Below, piece after piece: positions 46,551 to 59,140 of a DNA stretch of 64,000 bases. Below the pieces are notes generated by a model. The model did not search any database and was not told the DNA's origin. It worked only from the letters and a program-made list of their open reading frames with translations. The number at the start of each line of letters is the position of its first letter. Within the stretch, counting starts at the first letter, position 1. The position numbers were made by a program, and so were the translations under genes. Source of the stretch: Begonia masoniana (taxonomy: Eukaryota > Streptophyta > Magnoliopsida > Cucurbitales > Begoniaceae); contig CM039502.1 in the NCBI GenBank assembly GCA_022432975.1, positions 25,194,383-25,258,382 on the forward strand, written 5' to 3'.

Positions 46551-49286
46551 TGTAATGACCCTCGCGGGCTGCCACGATACTTGACATAACTTACATGAAC
46601 TTGGACACATTTTTTGACTTAAAATTTTTTGACTTTTCCTTAAAACTTTAAAACAATTTTTGAATTTTTGAATCCATCAACCATCTGGCCGATCGGTTGC
46701 CTACGAGCGCCGATTGGTTGGCGAGCTCGCTGCTACAACCTCGCAATTTCTCAACATGTGCAGATCGATCACGTCCGTGCGGCAGATCGATCGGCTGGGT
46801 GTTGCACGTCCTAGCAGCGCGCGCACGCCTATGCCCTGCGTGAACAGTGCTACTCCATGTACCGCACCATCTTGCTCCTCCTTTCCCATTCTTTTCTTTC
46901 ACCTTTTCTTCATTCTCACACCTAATACACTTCATACTTTCCTCAACCCACTTCCAACTATTTTGAACCACTCCAAATCATAATATTATTCCATCACTTC
47001 CAAGCACCTAAATCATCATATACATCACTTAACTACCATCAACATGAAAATCTTTCACTCGAATTAAAAACACGAAGTACGTAGCAAAAATTACGAAAAC
47101 AGAACACTTGGATGTATCTAAAACAGAACATATCCATATGGAAAAAATAGACTCCCAAATCGTTCCAGTATTTTCCAAATCTCAAAAACTATTTATACAT
47201 CATATTCAAAAGACTACAAAATAAGTACTTCAAACAGTAAAACATCACCCACGTGTCAAAATGTGGCCTGACCGCCACAACCAACGCCCATGAGTTCGTT
47301 CCTCTTGTACCTATTCGTCAACTTGAGGCTCAAAGTCTTAATCTGTACAATCAGTACCTACATCACAAAGTTTAACTAACGAGCTTAGCGCTCAGTAAGA
47401 GTATATCAATGCCATAAAATACTAGTGCTATGAATGATCATTTTCAAAACATGTACATACTTTACATTTCATTTAGTTTCAGTGACATGGTGGTTAAAGG
47501 GACGCATTAGAGAAGTAGGCTCAATAAATATGTCATGTGTTCCTCTAGCCCAGGTCAGACCCAGGATCTACGGAGTTTTAATCGCCCCCTAGCCCACCTA
47601 GAAGTAAGGATAGGCATGGCTTACGGTGGACGATGTCGTATGCCATTCCCCATCTCACAACTTATCCTATTCATTATATAACATGACATGTTCTTATCTT
47701 TCTTACGTAAAACATATGCATAAGACATTTTTCATGATTTCTTGAAAACGTGATGCATGAACATACAATATGCATATAACATAACATAACAATTAGACAT
47801 ATCTTCAAGACATTTCAATAAAACAACGATACTTAACATAAAACATATTCTAATAACCTAACTATCCATCAATGTACCCCTTAAAGCATATAAAATCTAG
47901 ACCTTTTTTATGTAGGACTTAAGGGCCGAACACATGCAATATAATCTTACCTCAAGTCCTTAGCAATAAACTTGAAAATTATATCACTTTTCCATTTTGT
48001 TGCAACCACCTAAAACAAAATTCCATAACATCAAAATTTGACAACCAATCCTACATTCACCAAATAGTGCTTGTAATTCCAAATCAACTAAGAATGTCAT
48101 TCAAATCCAATACAAGAACTCCAATTCAATTTACTTAACATCAAAAAAATCAGATTCAAGCAGCATCAACTAACCACTTTTCAAAAACTCAATGATCCAA
48201 TTCAATTTAGTTTTTCTTAGAATAATCCTAACATTTTGGATTAAATTGTAACATCCATAACTTAATCAATTGTTGACCAAATCAATTTATTCAAAAGCCA
48301 AAAATCTTCCTTAATGTGTCAAGTTTATCATAGCATCAACCATTTCTCAAAAGCAATCGAAATGAAAACAGAAAAACCAAAAATAGGACTACCCACTCAA
48401 ATTTCCAGTTTTTGGCCAAAAATTACAAAAATTCATAACTTAATCAATTGTTATCCGATTTCAATGATTCAACAGCCAAATTAAACCTTAAGATGTATAG
48501 TTTATCATGAAACCATCCATTTATAAAAATAGAATTGAAATTAAAGTCAGAAATTCAAAAATCGTGGACTGCCCTGTTTGGCTAATTTAATCCTAGTTTC
48601 CAATCAATACTTCAAACATGCATTTCTATCCATTTACTCCATCATTGATCATTAATTAATCTTAAATCAAGATGAAACATCAATTTGAAAGAAGAAAATC
48701 CAGCACCTATTATGAATTTTTGGATTTTAAAACCCATGAGAAAAACTTGTACAAAACCTTTTATTAGTCATCCTTTAACATATAATGACCCTTAAACCAA
48801 CTTATCCTTACCTAAATTTCCAATTGAAGGATGCTAGCTTGAGAAAAAATAAAAAAATGGAGGAAGAGAGTTGCTGTGAAATCGTGGAGACAAAGATGAA
48901 GAAAGAAGACTTAAACTTAGGGTTAATCAAAGTATTAAGTGGTGTTTGATTTTAAGCCACACATTTTAACTTTTTACTTAACACCAAAACCACATGTAGT
49001 TCCACCAAACTACTTGTAGCTTCAAAACACACACTCCTTCCAAATGGCATTCACGCCAACTTCTCACCAAGTGGCTTCTCCTTGCCTTTTTTTTCAACTA
49101 AAAACCACATGTAGTTTTCTCATAACTACTTGTAGTTTTTTAGTTTTCATTTAAACTTCCTCTTTTATTTTCACCACTCAATCAATTCTTCTCAAATTTC
49201 ATTCAAAAGATATTTTTTTATTAACAAATTAATTTTACATATTACTTTTGGGACAAATACATAGTACAGAAAATTTAGGTGTTACA
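46551..49286 (-). repeat. 5' LTR of B, complete, about 2.7 kb
   Basis: TGTAATGACCCTCGCGGG to TTTAGGTGTTACA, followed by target copy GAGTG. Module: CCTACATCACAAAG 47357-47370, hairpin GAGC-N5-GCTC 47381-47393, and the partner arm CTTTTTTATGTAGG 47903-47916 (two changes from the other B LTR). The primer site beside it (about 46530-46548) is too degenerate to call. Confidence 0.85.
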
Positions 49287-50787
49287 GAGTGTGACTCTTT
49301 AGTTAAAATAAGTTAGATTGTTTGTGACTGTATTGATCAAAAACTCATTATTGTTAACCTTACTACACAAGTTGTGTTGGCGATCGATAGCAATTAGAGC
49401 TCTATGTGAGTATGTTTACGGTTGATGGTGGCTATGTGATAGTGAGGAAGAATCCAATTTTTTAGGTTAAGATTTTGTATCCTGATGCATTTATTTAGGG
49501 CTGACATCTCAACCGTGATATTGATTTCAATATTGATCTAATTCCCAACACCACTTCTATATCTATCACTCTTAATATATTGGTTTCAGATGAGTTAAGA
49601 GTAAGTTGAGAAAACATTTGTTCAATTTATCTTTTAGTTTTGTTAGTCGTAATAGTACTTCATTGTGGGGTATACCAATATATTGCAACTTGTTGAGAAG
49701 CATAATTTTTTGCTTCTGTTGTGCATATCAATGATTAAGAATGAGTGTTCATTATCGATGATTAATGAGTGGTTCAATTGATTGGTGGAATTGAGTTACT
49801 TTTCCATGACTAATTTAAATTTGGACTCGTTACCATTTCAATTTTATGAGTCTCATGTTTGGATTGACCAATGGCTAGTTGTTGTATGGGTTTGAAGAAC
49901 TGAGTCTTCAGACCTTGTTTAGATCAATTAAAGGTGGTCTTTGCTAAAGATATAACGGTTGTACTAAGACTCATGAGAAGTATATGGATCATCTAGAAAT
50001 TTTGTTTGACATTGTGAGGTCATCAGTTGTATGTTAGAAAGAGAAATGCAATTCTTGGATGTCAAAGTGGAGTTTTTTGGACATGTTGATTCTTGAGAAG
50101 GTATTCCACTAGATCCAGGAAAAAGATTGTAGTTGTGCTGGATTTGAAGTCACCATGTAACATTTTTGAAATTTAGAGTTTCTTGAGTTTAGATATTTGT
50201 GTTTTCGCTTATTACAAGTATTTCTTCTATTGTCGTACTATTGAGGCAATGCACGAGAAAGAACGTTAATTTCAATTCGAATGGAAAGTGTTAGATTCTT
50301 TTGAGGAGTTGAAACAGAAATTGGTTACTGCATTGTTTTGGTAGTGCCTTATAGAAAATTATTGTTTGTCAATTATGTTGATGCATTGAGAATTAGAGTT
50401 TGATGCGTATGGTAGACTCAAGCGATGATTAGTAGATATCATAAAGCATGAGGTTTAGAAAGCTAATGAATTTGACTATGAATCTTATTATGAAAATAGG
50501 GACAATAGGAATAAAATACCTCATCCTATAAGCCCTCTTGCCCACAACTAGTCACTTTGCTTGATGATGTAACTTGATCAAGTTTAATACTCGTACATTT
50601 GTTACTCGAAGAAAAATAAGTTTAACTAATGAGCTTGAATTGGCGGTAATTATTTTGCATTAAAAATTTGTCTAAATTATTTATATGGCATGATATTTAG
50701 GTTCTTTCCAATCATAAGAGTTTGAGATATTCCTTCACACAATGAGATGGATAAATGGACGATTATGATGATATTTTAAAATGCGAT
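49287..50787 (+). pseudogene. pol: Old element E, part 3 (RT to RNase H, heavily decayed)
   Basis: Not one long frame survives, but ordered fragments can be read: KLRKHLFNLSFSFVSRNSTS (RT fingers), MFGLTNG (RT, usually PFGLTNA), THEKYMDHLEILFDIVRSS and NSWMSKWSFL (RT end), EELKQKLVTA, then SNHKSLRYSFTQ (RNase H, usually TDHKSLKY). The last line before A2 reads DDYDDILKCD and continues at 59141. It ends with the target copy GCGAT (50783-50787). This is the oldest identifiable layer. Confidence 0.75.
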
Positions 50788-53011
50788 TGTAACACCCGAC
50801 AATTTCGGCCAGGTGATTTTCTTAACTGAATTAACTGTCACCTCTACTAATGATCTTTTCGATTTAGAATTTAAATGCCAAAGCTTATTCAATTTCTATT
50901 TGTGTGGTGGCAGAACCGTAATAAAGAAGGATTTTATTTAGTATATATAGAAAATAGAAATCCTTATACCTTTTACCCCACTGTAGCCGACATTCCTCTC
51001 GTGGCGATTTTCCTTTTCTCCAGAGCTCTTCCTCTCCCTCTCTCTCTCGGCCAGCTACTCCTCCATCGATGATCGATTCTTCAGTCTCCACCCTGGCAAT
51101 CCACGCTCCAGGTAAGACTTAGACAATGTAGTTGCTGGTTAGTTACTTAGAGCTCTCTTTTCAGCTAAGACTTGTAGTTTCAGATTCATCAATGGCTGAG
51201 TAATAGTAGTGACCTTTGTAATTTGTGGTTAGTTACTAGGTTGAATCTGGTTATTTTTAGGTTCAGGAAGTTAATCTGCCCACACTAGGTGCTCGACTAA
51301 GAAGATTTAGAAGTATATATATATATATGTTAGATTCTAGGATGACTTTTGGTTAGAACTTTTAAGATTTTGATTTAACACTGTAACGTGAAATGTTTTT
51401 TTTAAGTGAAGAAGTCTGAAGAGAAGTGCTCAAGATTGCTAAGGAAACCAGGTAAGTGAGTGAGTAGGATTCCCGGCCATTAGGGCCCTACATCACAAGG
51501 GTACTAAGTTAAAGTTGATTATGATGTCCGAAAGCTGTTTGTGTTATTATCTGTATGGTTATGATATGTGAGTTAGCAACATGATTTATTGTTGAATGAT
51601 TGATCTGTCCTTTTAGTCCGATGAAATAAGAGTACTCATACTCATGCTTCACGATTGTTTCCTTTTCAAGTATATGAAAATGTTTTAAGTGCATGTTTTC
51701 CTTCACGATCATGATATGAACATGAAACTTATGTAACAAGAATTAAGAGAGGGTTGGGGGCGGTTTGACGTATGTCACTGTCCAAAAGAAGGACCATGAA
51801 TACGACCCGCAAGGGACTATGTACACTTTCACTGTCAACCCCCTTTTCGACACAAATCCTCCCTTAATCCACAAGATGTAAACGATGAACAAGAACATGA
51901 ACAAGAATATGAACAAGAATATGACGATAAATGATTATGAAAATGTGTTCCTTTCAACTTTGCATTCATGCATACATGTTAGTATTGCACTCCTTAATAA
52001 GCATTAGTCTTATAGTTTAAATCTTATGATGTAGGTGACGAATTATCAGGTGAGGATTTAAAACCCAATGAAGATGTCTAGGACTGGTTGCTGGATGGTG
52101 CTCAGGGTGACAGTTTGTGGCTGGAAGGTGAATACAACCCCTGGTTACTGCTCTTAAGATGTTAGTAAAGATTATGAATACGTATGACTAAGTAGGATAA
52201 GATTTTTCTTATAACGTCGGATTTTGGAAATTGTCTGATTAAATTCCTAAGTTTGATGATAATTATAAGGATATAGAATGATCTATTTTATTTAAGTCTT
52301 CCGCTACACGTATTTTGATGAGTCTATGGATTATATTGTGCAAGTTTACGTCAGTCATGTTAAAGTCTGTAAAAGTCAGGATGTCTTCTACCTGTAGAAG
52401 TCTTCTATCGGGCGATGTTCAATGAGTGATGTGGGATGCACATGTCAATCGGTAGATGTAGATTTTCACTATCGGTAGAAGTGAGTATTATGTCTTGTCG
52501 TTTTGTGATCGGTAGATGTTGTTTATTTCTATAGGTAGATGCTGTTTATTATTATCGGTAGAAGTCTTCTGTCGGGTAATATTTAATGAGTCACGTGGGA
52601 TGCACATGATAATCGGTAGATGCTGTTTATTATTATCGGTAGAAGTCTTCTGTCGGGTAATATTTAATGAGTCACGTGGGATGCACATGAAAATCGATAG
52701 ATGTTGTTGTTTATTACTATCGGTAGAAGTGGGAATTATGTTTTGTTGTTTTGCGATCGGCAGATGCGAGAAGAAAATTTTGTCGTTTGCGATCAGTAGA
52801 TGTTCTTTGATTTTTAATTCCCTCAGCCAAATGTTTTAACATTCTGTCTTTTGTTAATGTTACTTACTTAATGAATTTTCCGTTGAATGGTCAAGGATTT
52901 AAAGATAAAATTTTTATTATTGACAGTAATGTCAAAATTTTTTGTAAAATTTCTTAGTCCAGTCCTATGTCATGGGTCAAAAAAAGGGTTTGGAAGACTT
53001 GGGGTGTTACA
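50788..53011 (+). repeat. 5' LTR of A2, 2,224 bp
   Basis: TGTAACACCCGACAATT to GGGGTGTTACA. Module: CAGGTAAGT 51449-51457, CCTACATCACAAGG 51487-51500, arm CTTATGATGTAGG 52023-52035, with a weaker hairpin (AAGC..TCTT) at 51999-52011. An 80-bp repeat with TCACGTGGGATGCACATG lies at about 52553-52712. Confidence 0.92.
50942..50950 (+). promoter_or_regulatory. TATA box of the A2 5' LTR
   Basis: TATATATAG about 155 bp from the LTR start; the same box lies at 56729-56736, and at 26609-26617 and 33661-33669 in A1. If used, transcription would start at roughly 50975, leaving about 2 kb of LTR as transcribed leader. Confidence 0.6.
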
Positions 53012-53015
53012 ATTA

Positions 53016-53027
53016 TGGTATCAAAGC
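53016..53027 (+). other. Primer binding site of A2, tRNA-iMet type
   Basis: TGGTATCAAAGC, 4 nt after the LTR. Confidence 0.88.
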
Positions 53028-53173
53028 AAAATTGGGTTCTAAAATCGATTCTGCAGACTGCCTTCCAGCACAGATTGCAGCATGAGTACACTCCAACAAC
53101 TGTAAGTGTTTACGATTCTAGTAATATTATTAAGTTAAGATGTGTTTATGATTATCTGATCAGGAGTCTCAAA

Positions 53174-53579
53174 ATGGTAAGAGGTCAACAAAGAGAAAAC
53201 AATGATGATAGTAACACCATCGCTCAGCTAACCGAGTTAGTTATTTGCCAAACCCGCCAAATCGAGCAGCTTGTTGCTACTAGAGAGGAGCATGGGAAAT
53301 CTAGTTCAAATACAACACATGATCAAAGTGGCGAACGTTTCCGTCAGCTTCGACCTCCGGTGTTTAATGGTCGAGTTACGGATCCTGTCTATGCTGAGGA
53401 ATGGATTCAAACTATTGAGGATATGTTCAAATACGCTAAGGTGGATGAGGAGGAAGATCACGTGTGCTGTTTTCCACCTTGCGTTGGATGCAAGGCATTG
53501 GTGGAACTCAATCCAGAGCACTACCAACGTGGAAGACAGGACCTGGACACGGTTCAAGACGGCCTTCTATGACAAGTAA
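53174..53579 (+). pseudogene. gag: A2 gag N-terminal part
   Basis: Start MVRGQQRENNDDSNTIAQL at 53174. The frame is good to FKYAKVDEEEDHV; a frameshift at about 53455 moves the capsid (TCAVFHLALDARHWWNSIQS, RFKTAFYDK) into the next frame. Sequence then jumps to the pre-RT segment, so the gag C-terminal half, zinc knuckle and protease are deleted. Confidence 0.85.
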
Positions 53580-53599
53580 TTGATGTTCAGGTAAGAATA

Positions 53600-54099
53600 A
53601 GGTAGAACTACAAGACATTCCCGTAGTCCGAGAGTTTCCAGAAGCATTTTTGGATGACTTGTCCAGGTTACCACCTGATAGAGAAATTGAGTTTGTAATC
53701 GATACATATCCCGAGGCATTACCTGTGTCTAAGAACCCTTACCGCATGGCACCTGTTGAGCTGAAGGAATTAAAAGTCCAACTACAGGAACTAGTTGACA
53801 AGGGATTTATACGCCCGAGTTGTTCTCCCTGGGGTGCACCTGTCCTATTTGTTAAGAAGAAAGACGGTTCTATTAGAATGTGCATAGTTTACAGAGAACT
53901 GAACAAGTTAACGATCAAGAATAAATATCCCTTACCCCGAATTGATGACTTATTTGACCAACTACAAGGAGTTAAGGTATTTTCAAAAATTGACTTACGT
54001 TCGGGTTATTACCAACTGAAGGTTAAGGAGAGTGATATACCAAAGACAGCATTCATAACTCGATATGGACACTATGAATTTCTTATGATGTCGTTTTGA
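53600..54099 (+). pseudogene. pol: A2 RT, first half
   Basis: Begins [20 protein letters not shown]. The open frame from 53650 covers [32 protein letters not shown] and [16 protein letters not shown] (first catalytic Asp). It ends in a stop within SF-stop-LTNAP; a 1-bp insertion at about 54110 then shifts the frame. Confidence 0.88.
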
Positions 54100-54106
54100 T
54101 TGACAA

Positions 54107-55798
54107 ATGCACCTAGCAGCTTTTATGGACTTGATGAACCGTGTGTTTCGTGAGTACTTAGACAAGTTTGTGATTGTGTTTATAGATGACATCCTAATTT
54201 ACTCACAGACTAAGGCTGACCATGAAAAACACTTAAGAATAGTTTTGACGACACTAAAACAGCAGCAACTCTATGCCAAGTTGTCCAAATGTGAGTTCTG
54301 GTTGGATAAGGTCAACTTTCTAGGCCATGTCATTTCTACTGAGGGCATATCTATAGATCCAACCAAAATTCAGGCAGTAAAAGACTGGCCTCAGCCTAGG
54401 AATGCCAATGAAGTTCGTAGTTTCCTTGGATTGGCAGGCTATTACAGAAAGTTCATCAAGGGATTTTCTATAATTGCCAAGCCTTTAACTAGTTTAACAA
54501 AGAAGGACACCAAATACTCTTGGAATGAAGCTTGTGAAGATAGCTTCCAGACACTAAAATTGAAGTTGACGACAGCCCCTCTTTTGGCACTCCCAACTGA
54601 GGAAGGAAGATTTAGTGTTTATTGTAACACATCCAAAGTTGGTCGGGGATGTGTTCTAATGCAAAAAGGCAAGGTTGTGGCATATGCCTCCAGGCAGTTG
54701 AAGGGTTATGAGCAGAATTACCCCACTCACGATTTGGAATTAGCCGCGGTTGTCTTTTCATTAAAGATTTGGAGACACTATTTGTATGGTCAGCAGTGTG
54801 AAGTGTTTTCTGACCATAAAAGCCTAAAGTACCTCTGTACTCAAAAGGAATTAAACATGAGACAAAGACGTTGGTTGGAGTTCGTTAAGGATTATGACTT
54901 TGAAATTAAGTATCACCGGGGTAAGGCTAATGCTGTAGCCGATGCATTAAGCAGAATGTCAAAGACAATGCAGCCTGCGGTGTCAACCATGTCATTACCC
55001 TTGAAGGTTGAGATTCAGAAATTTGAGTTGGAGATAGTTCCAGAGTTATCAGCATTGCTTTCGGCATTATCTATTCGGCCAACTATTTTGGATAAGATTA
55101 AAGATGGGCAGCAGAAGGATTCAAAGGAGAAGAGTATCATAGTGAGTAAGTTGAAGGACACCTCCTCTGAGTTCAGTCTCTCCAAGGATGGTATTTTGAA
55201 ATTTAGGAATCGATGGTATGTTCCAAGTGATGAAGAATTACGTAGGTTGATCTTAGCCGAGACGCACTCGTCTCCTTTTTCTGTACACCCTGGCAATACC
55301 AAAATGTATCGGGACTTAAAGTTACTTTACTGGTGGCCAAATTTGAAGAGGGATGTTGCCAAGTATGTGGAGTCGTGTTTGGTATGCCAACAAGTTAAGG
55401 CAGAGCATCAACGTCCAGGAAGTACCCTTCAACCTTTACCGATCCCCGAATGGAAGTGGGAAAACATTGCCATGGATTTTGTTGTAGGATTACCTAAGAC
55501 AACTAAAGGTCATGATAGCATCTGGGTTGTGGTTGATAGAATGACGAAATCAGCTCACTTCCTACCTGTAAAGACAACTTACACGATGGACCAGCTTGCT
55601 AACCTGTATGTTCAGGAAATTATCAGATTGCATGGGATTCCGATATCCATTGTCTCCGATCGTGATCCCAGGTTCACCTCGAGGTTTTGGCAAAGTCTTC
55701 AAGACACGTTCGGAACAAAGTTGACCTCAGCACTGCTTTTCACCCTCAGCTTGATGGACAATCCGAACGGACAATTTAGACACTCGAGGATATGTTAA
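54107..55798 (+). pseudogene. pol: A2 RT second half, RNase H, integrase zinc finger and core
   Basis: 563 open residues: [16 protein letters not shown] and [10 protein letters not shown] (RT catalytic pair), [10 protein letters not shown]; RNase H starts [10 protein letters not shown], with Asn for the usual catalytic Asp, then SDHKSLKYL. The zinc finger is complete ([22 protein letters not shown]). The integrase core has [13 protein letters not shown] and [10 protein letters not shown] frameshift near 55735 ends it before the catalytic Glu. Confidence 0.88.
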
Positions 55799-56533
55799 GG
55801 GCGTATGTGCTGGATTTCCAGGCATCTTGGAGTCGATACCTGCCCTTAGTTGAATTCTCCTACAACAATAGTTACCAGTCCACAATCGGTAAGGCACCAT
55901 ACGAAGCACTGTATGGCACCATACAAAGCACTGTATGGAAGAAAATGCAGATCACCCTTATATTGGGACGAAGTTGGCAAAGCAAAACTCTTAGGCCCTG
56001 AAATTTTGCAGCAGATATCGGACAAGATCGCCATTATTAGAAAAAGAATGATGATAGCACAAAGCCGACAGAAGAGTTAAGCTGACCAAAGAAGGAGAGA
56101 TCTTGAGTTTGCTGTCGGAGATGAAGTTTTCCTTAAGATTTCACCATTTAAGGGAGTTTTAAGATTCGGCAAGAAAGGAAAGCTTAGTCCACGATTCATT
56201 GGTCCATTCCCTGTCTTGGCAAGGATTGGCAGTACAGCTTATAAGTTGCAATTACCTCCATCACTGGAAAAGGTTCATAATGTTTTTCACGTGTCGATGC
56301 TAAGAAAATGCATACGTGATCTGACGCAGGTTGTTAAGCCAACGAAAATTGAAATTGAGCCAACATTAATGCATGAAGAGAAACCTGTTCGAATTTTGGA
56401 ATTTACAGTTAAGACTCTGCGGAATAAAGAGATCCCACTAGTGAAAGTTTTGTAGACGAATCATGGCATTGAAGAAGCCACATGGGAGCGACAGCAGGAC
56501 ATGATGGTCAAATATCTTAAGCTCTTTGCTTGA
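55792..56533 (+). pseudogene. pol: A2 integrase C-terminal part and chromodomain
   Basis: [18 protein letters not shown] and [20 protein letters not shown], then a 23-bp tandem duplication (about 55892-55937) that shifts the frame. Then [19 protein letters not shown], a stop, GDEVFLKISPFKGVLRFG, FHVSMLRKCIRDL and chromodomain-like EFTVKTLRNKEIPLVKVL-stop, GIEEATWERQQDM. Pol ends at 56533. Confidence 0.85.
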
Positions 56534-56560
56534 TCAATTTTCGAGGGAGAAAATTTTGTT

Positions 56561-56574
56561 TAAGGAAGGGTGGA
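56561..56574 (+). other. Polypurine tract of A2
   Basis: TAAGGAAGGGTGGA directly before the 3' LTR. Confidence 0.85.
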
Positions 56575-59140
56575 TGTAACACCCGACAATTTCGGCCAGG
56601 TGATTTTCTTAACTGAATTAACTGTCACCTCTACTAATGATCTTTTCGATTTAGAATTTAAATGCCAAAGCTTATTTAATTTCTATTTGTGTGGTGGCAG
56701 AACCGTAATAAAGAAGGATTTTATTTAGTATATATAGAAAATAGAAATCCTTATACCTCACTAAAACCCCACTGTAGCCGACATTCCTCTCGTGGCGATT
56801 TCCCTTTTCTCCAGAGCTCTACCTTTCCCTCTCTCTCTCGGCCAGATACTCCTCCATCGACGATCGATTCTTCAGTCTCCACCCCGACAATCCACGCTCC
56901 AGGTAAGACTTAGACAATGTAGTTGCTGGTTAGTTACTTAGAGCTCTGTTTTCAGCTAAGACTTGTAGTTTCATATTCATCAATGGCTGAGTAATAGTAG
57001 TGACATTTGTAATCTGTGGTTAGTTACTAGGTTGAATCTGGTTATTTTTAGGTTCTTGAAATTAATCTGCGCACACTAGGTGCTCGACTAAGAAGAATTA
57101 GAAGTATATATATATATATTGTTAGATTCTAGGATGACTTTTGGTTAGAACTTTTAGGATTTTGATTTAACACTGTAATGTGAAATGTTTTTTTTAGGTG
57201 AAGAAGTCTGAAGAGAAATGCTCAAGTTTGCTAAGGAAACCAGGTAAGTGAGTGAGTAGGATTCCCAGCCATTAGGGCCCTACATCACAAGGGTACTAAG
57301 TTAAAGTTGATTATGATGTCCGAAAGCTGTTTGTGTTATTGTCTGTATGGTTATGATATGTGAGTTACCAACATGATTTATTGTTGAATGATTGATCTGT
57401 CCTTTCAGTCCGATGAAATAAGAGTACTCATACTCATGCTTCATTATATAATGTGTAGATTCTAGGATGACTTTTGGTTAGAACTTTTAGGATTTTGATT
57501 TCACACTGTAATGTGAAATGTTTTTTTTAGGTGAAGAAGTCTGAAGAGAAATGCTCAAGTGTGCTAAGGAAACAGGTAAGTGAGTGAAGGAGTAGGATTC
57601 CCAGCCATTAGGGCCCTACATCACAAGGGTACTAAGTTAAAGTTGATTATGATGTCCGAAAGCTGTTTGTGTTATTGTCTGTATGGTTATGATATGTGAG
57701 TTACCAACATGATTTATTGTTGAATGATTGATCTGTCCTTTCAGTCCGATGAAATAAGAGTACTCATACTCATGCTTCATGATTGTTTCCTTTTCAAGCA
57801 TATGAAAATGTTTTAAGTGCATGTTTTCCTTCACGATCAAGATATGAACATGAAACTTATGTAACAAGGATTAAGAGAGGGTTGGGGGCGGTTTGGCGTA
57901 TGTCACTTTCCAAAAGAAGGACCATGAATACGACCCGCAAGGGACTATGTACACTTTCACTGTCAACCCCCTTTTCGACACAAATCCTCCCTTAATCCAC
58001 AAGATGTAAACGATGAACAAGAACATGAACAAGAATATGAACAAGAATATGACGAGAAATGATTATGAAAATGTGTTCCTTTCAACTGTGCATTCATGCA
58101 TACATGTTAGTATTGCACTCCTTATAAGCATTAGTCTTATAAATTAAACCTTATGATGTAGGTGACGAATTATCAGGTGAGGATTTAAAACCCAATGAAG
58201 ATGTCTAGGACTAGGTTGCTGGATGGTGCTCAGGGTGACAGTTTGTGGTTGGAAGGCGAATACAACCCCTGGTTACTGCTCTTAAGATTTTAGTAAAGAT
58301 TATGAATACGTATGACTAAGTAGGATGAGATTTTTCTTATAACGTCAGATTTTGGAAATTGTCTGATTCAATTCCTAAGTTTGAGGATAATTATGAAGCT
58401 ATAGAATGATCTGTTTTGTTTAAGTCTTCCGCTACACATATTTTGGATGAGTTTATGGATTATATTGTGCAAGTTTACGTCAGTCATGTTAAAGTCTGTA
58501 AAAGTCAGGATGTCTTCTACCGGTAGAAGTCTTCTATCGGGCGATGTTCAATGAGTCACGTGAGATGCACATGTCAATCGGTAGATGTAGATTTTCACTA
58601 TCAGTAGAAGTGAGAATTATGTCTTGTCGTTTTGTGATCGGTAGATGTTGTTTATTTCTATAGGTAGATGTTGTTTATTATTATCGATAAAAGTATTCTG
58701 TTGGGTAATATTTATTGAGTCACGTGGGATGCACATGACAATCGGTAGATGCTATTTATTATTATCGGTAGAAGTCTTCTGTCGGGTAATATTTAATGAG
58801 TCACGTGGGATGCACATGAAAATTGGTAGATGTTGTTGTTTATTACTATCGGTAGAAGTGGGAATTATGTTTTGTCATTTTACGATTGGCAGATGCGAGA
58901 AGAAAATTTTATCGTTTGCGATCGGTAGATGTTCTTTTATTTTTAATTCCCTCAGCCAAATGTTTTAACATTCTGTCTTTTGTTAATGTTACTTACTTAA
59001 TAAATTTTCTGTTGAATGGTCGAGGATTTAAAGATAAAATTTTTATTATTGAGAGTAATGTCAAAATTTTTCGTAAAATTTCTTAGTCCAGTCCTATGTA
59101 ATGGATAACAAATCGGGTTTGGAAGACTTGGGGTGTTACA
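56575..59140 (+). repeat. 3' LTR of A2, 2,566 bp, with an internal duplication
   Basis: Collinear with 50788-53011 except for a 333-bp tandem duplication (57123-57455 and 57456-57788) containing the donor-like site and arm twice (arms 57279-57292 and 57615-57628; partner arm 58149-58162). CACGTG boxes at 58557, 58721 and 58802. An acceptor-like TTTTTTTTAGGTGAAG lies near 57186-57201. Confidence 0.92.

Larger units (their letters stand above)
20493..49286 (-). mobile_element. Gypsy (Tekay-type) element B, hosting several later insertions
   Basis: It is delimited by matching target copies GAGTG at 20488-20492 and 49287-49291. It lies on the minus strand: a truncated 3' LTR (20493 to about 22640) on the left, internal remnants at 41113-42241 and 44892-46392, and a complete 5' LTR (46551-49286) on the right. 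Inside lie LTR fragment A3, copia element Cop with A1 nested in it, an inverted integrase piece and solo LTR F2. RT is fused to integrase by deletion. Confidence 0.75.
50788..59140 (+). mobile_element. Full-length gypsy (Tekay/Del-type) element A2
   Basis: Perfect target copies GCGAT at 50783-50787 and 59141-59145. LTRs 50788-53011 and 56575-59140, primer site 53016-53027, polypurine tract 56561-56574. The interior has gag, a deletion removing the gag end and protease, then RT, RNase H, integrase and chromodomain with several frameshifts. Same family as A1, opposite orientation. Confidence 0.92.

Noticed and set aside
19280..53027. tRNA-Met-like matches (TGGTATCAGAGC) as possible tRNA genes
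   Set aside because: Each is only a 12-18 nt complement to a tRNA 3' end beside an LTR edge, that is, a primer binding site; no cloverleaf surrounds them.
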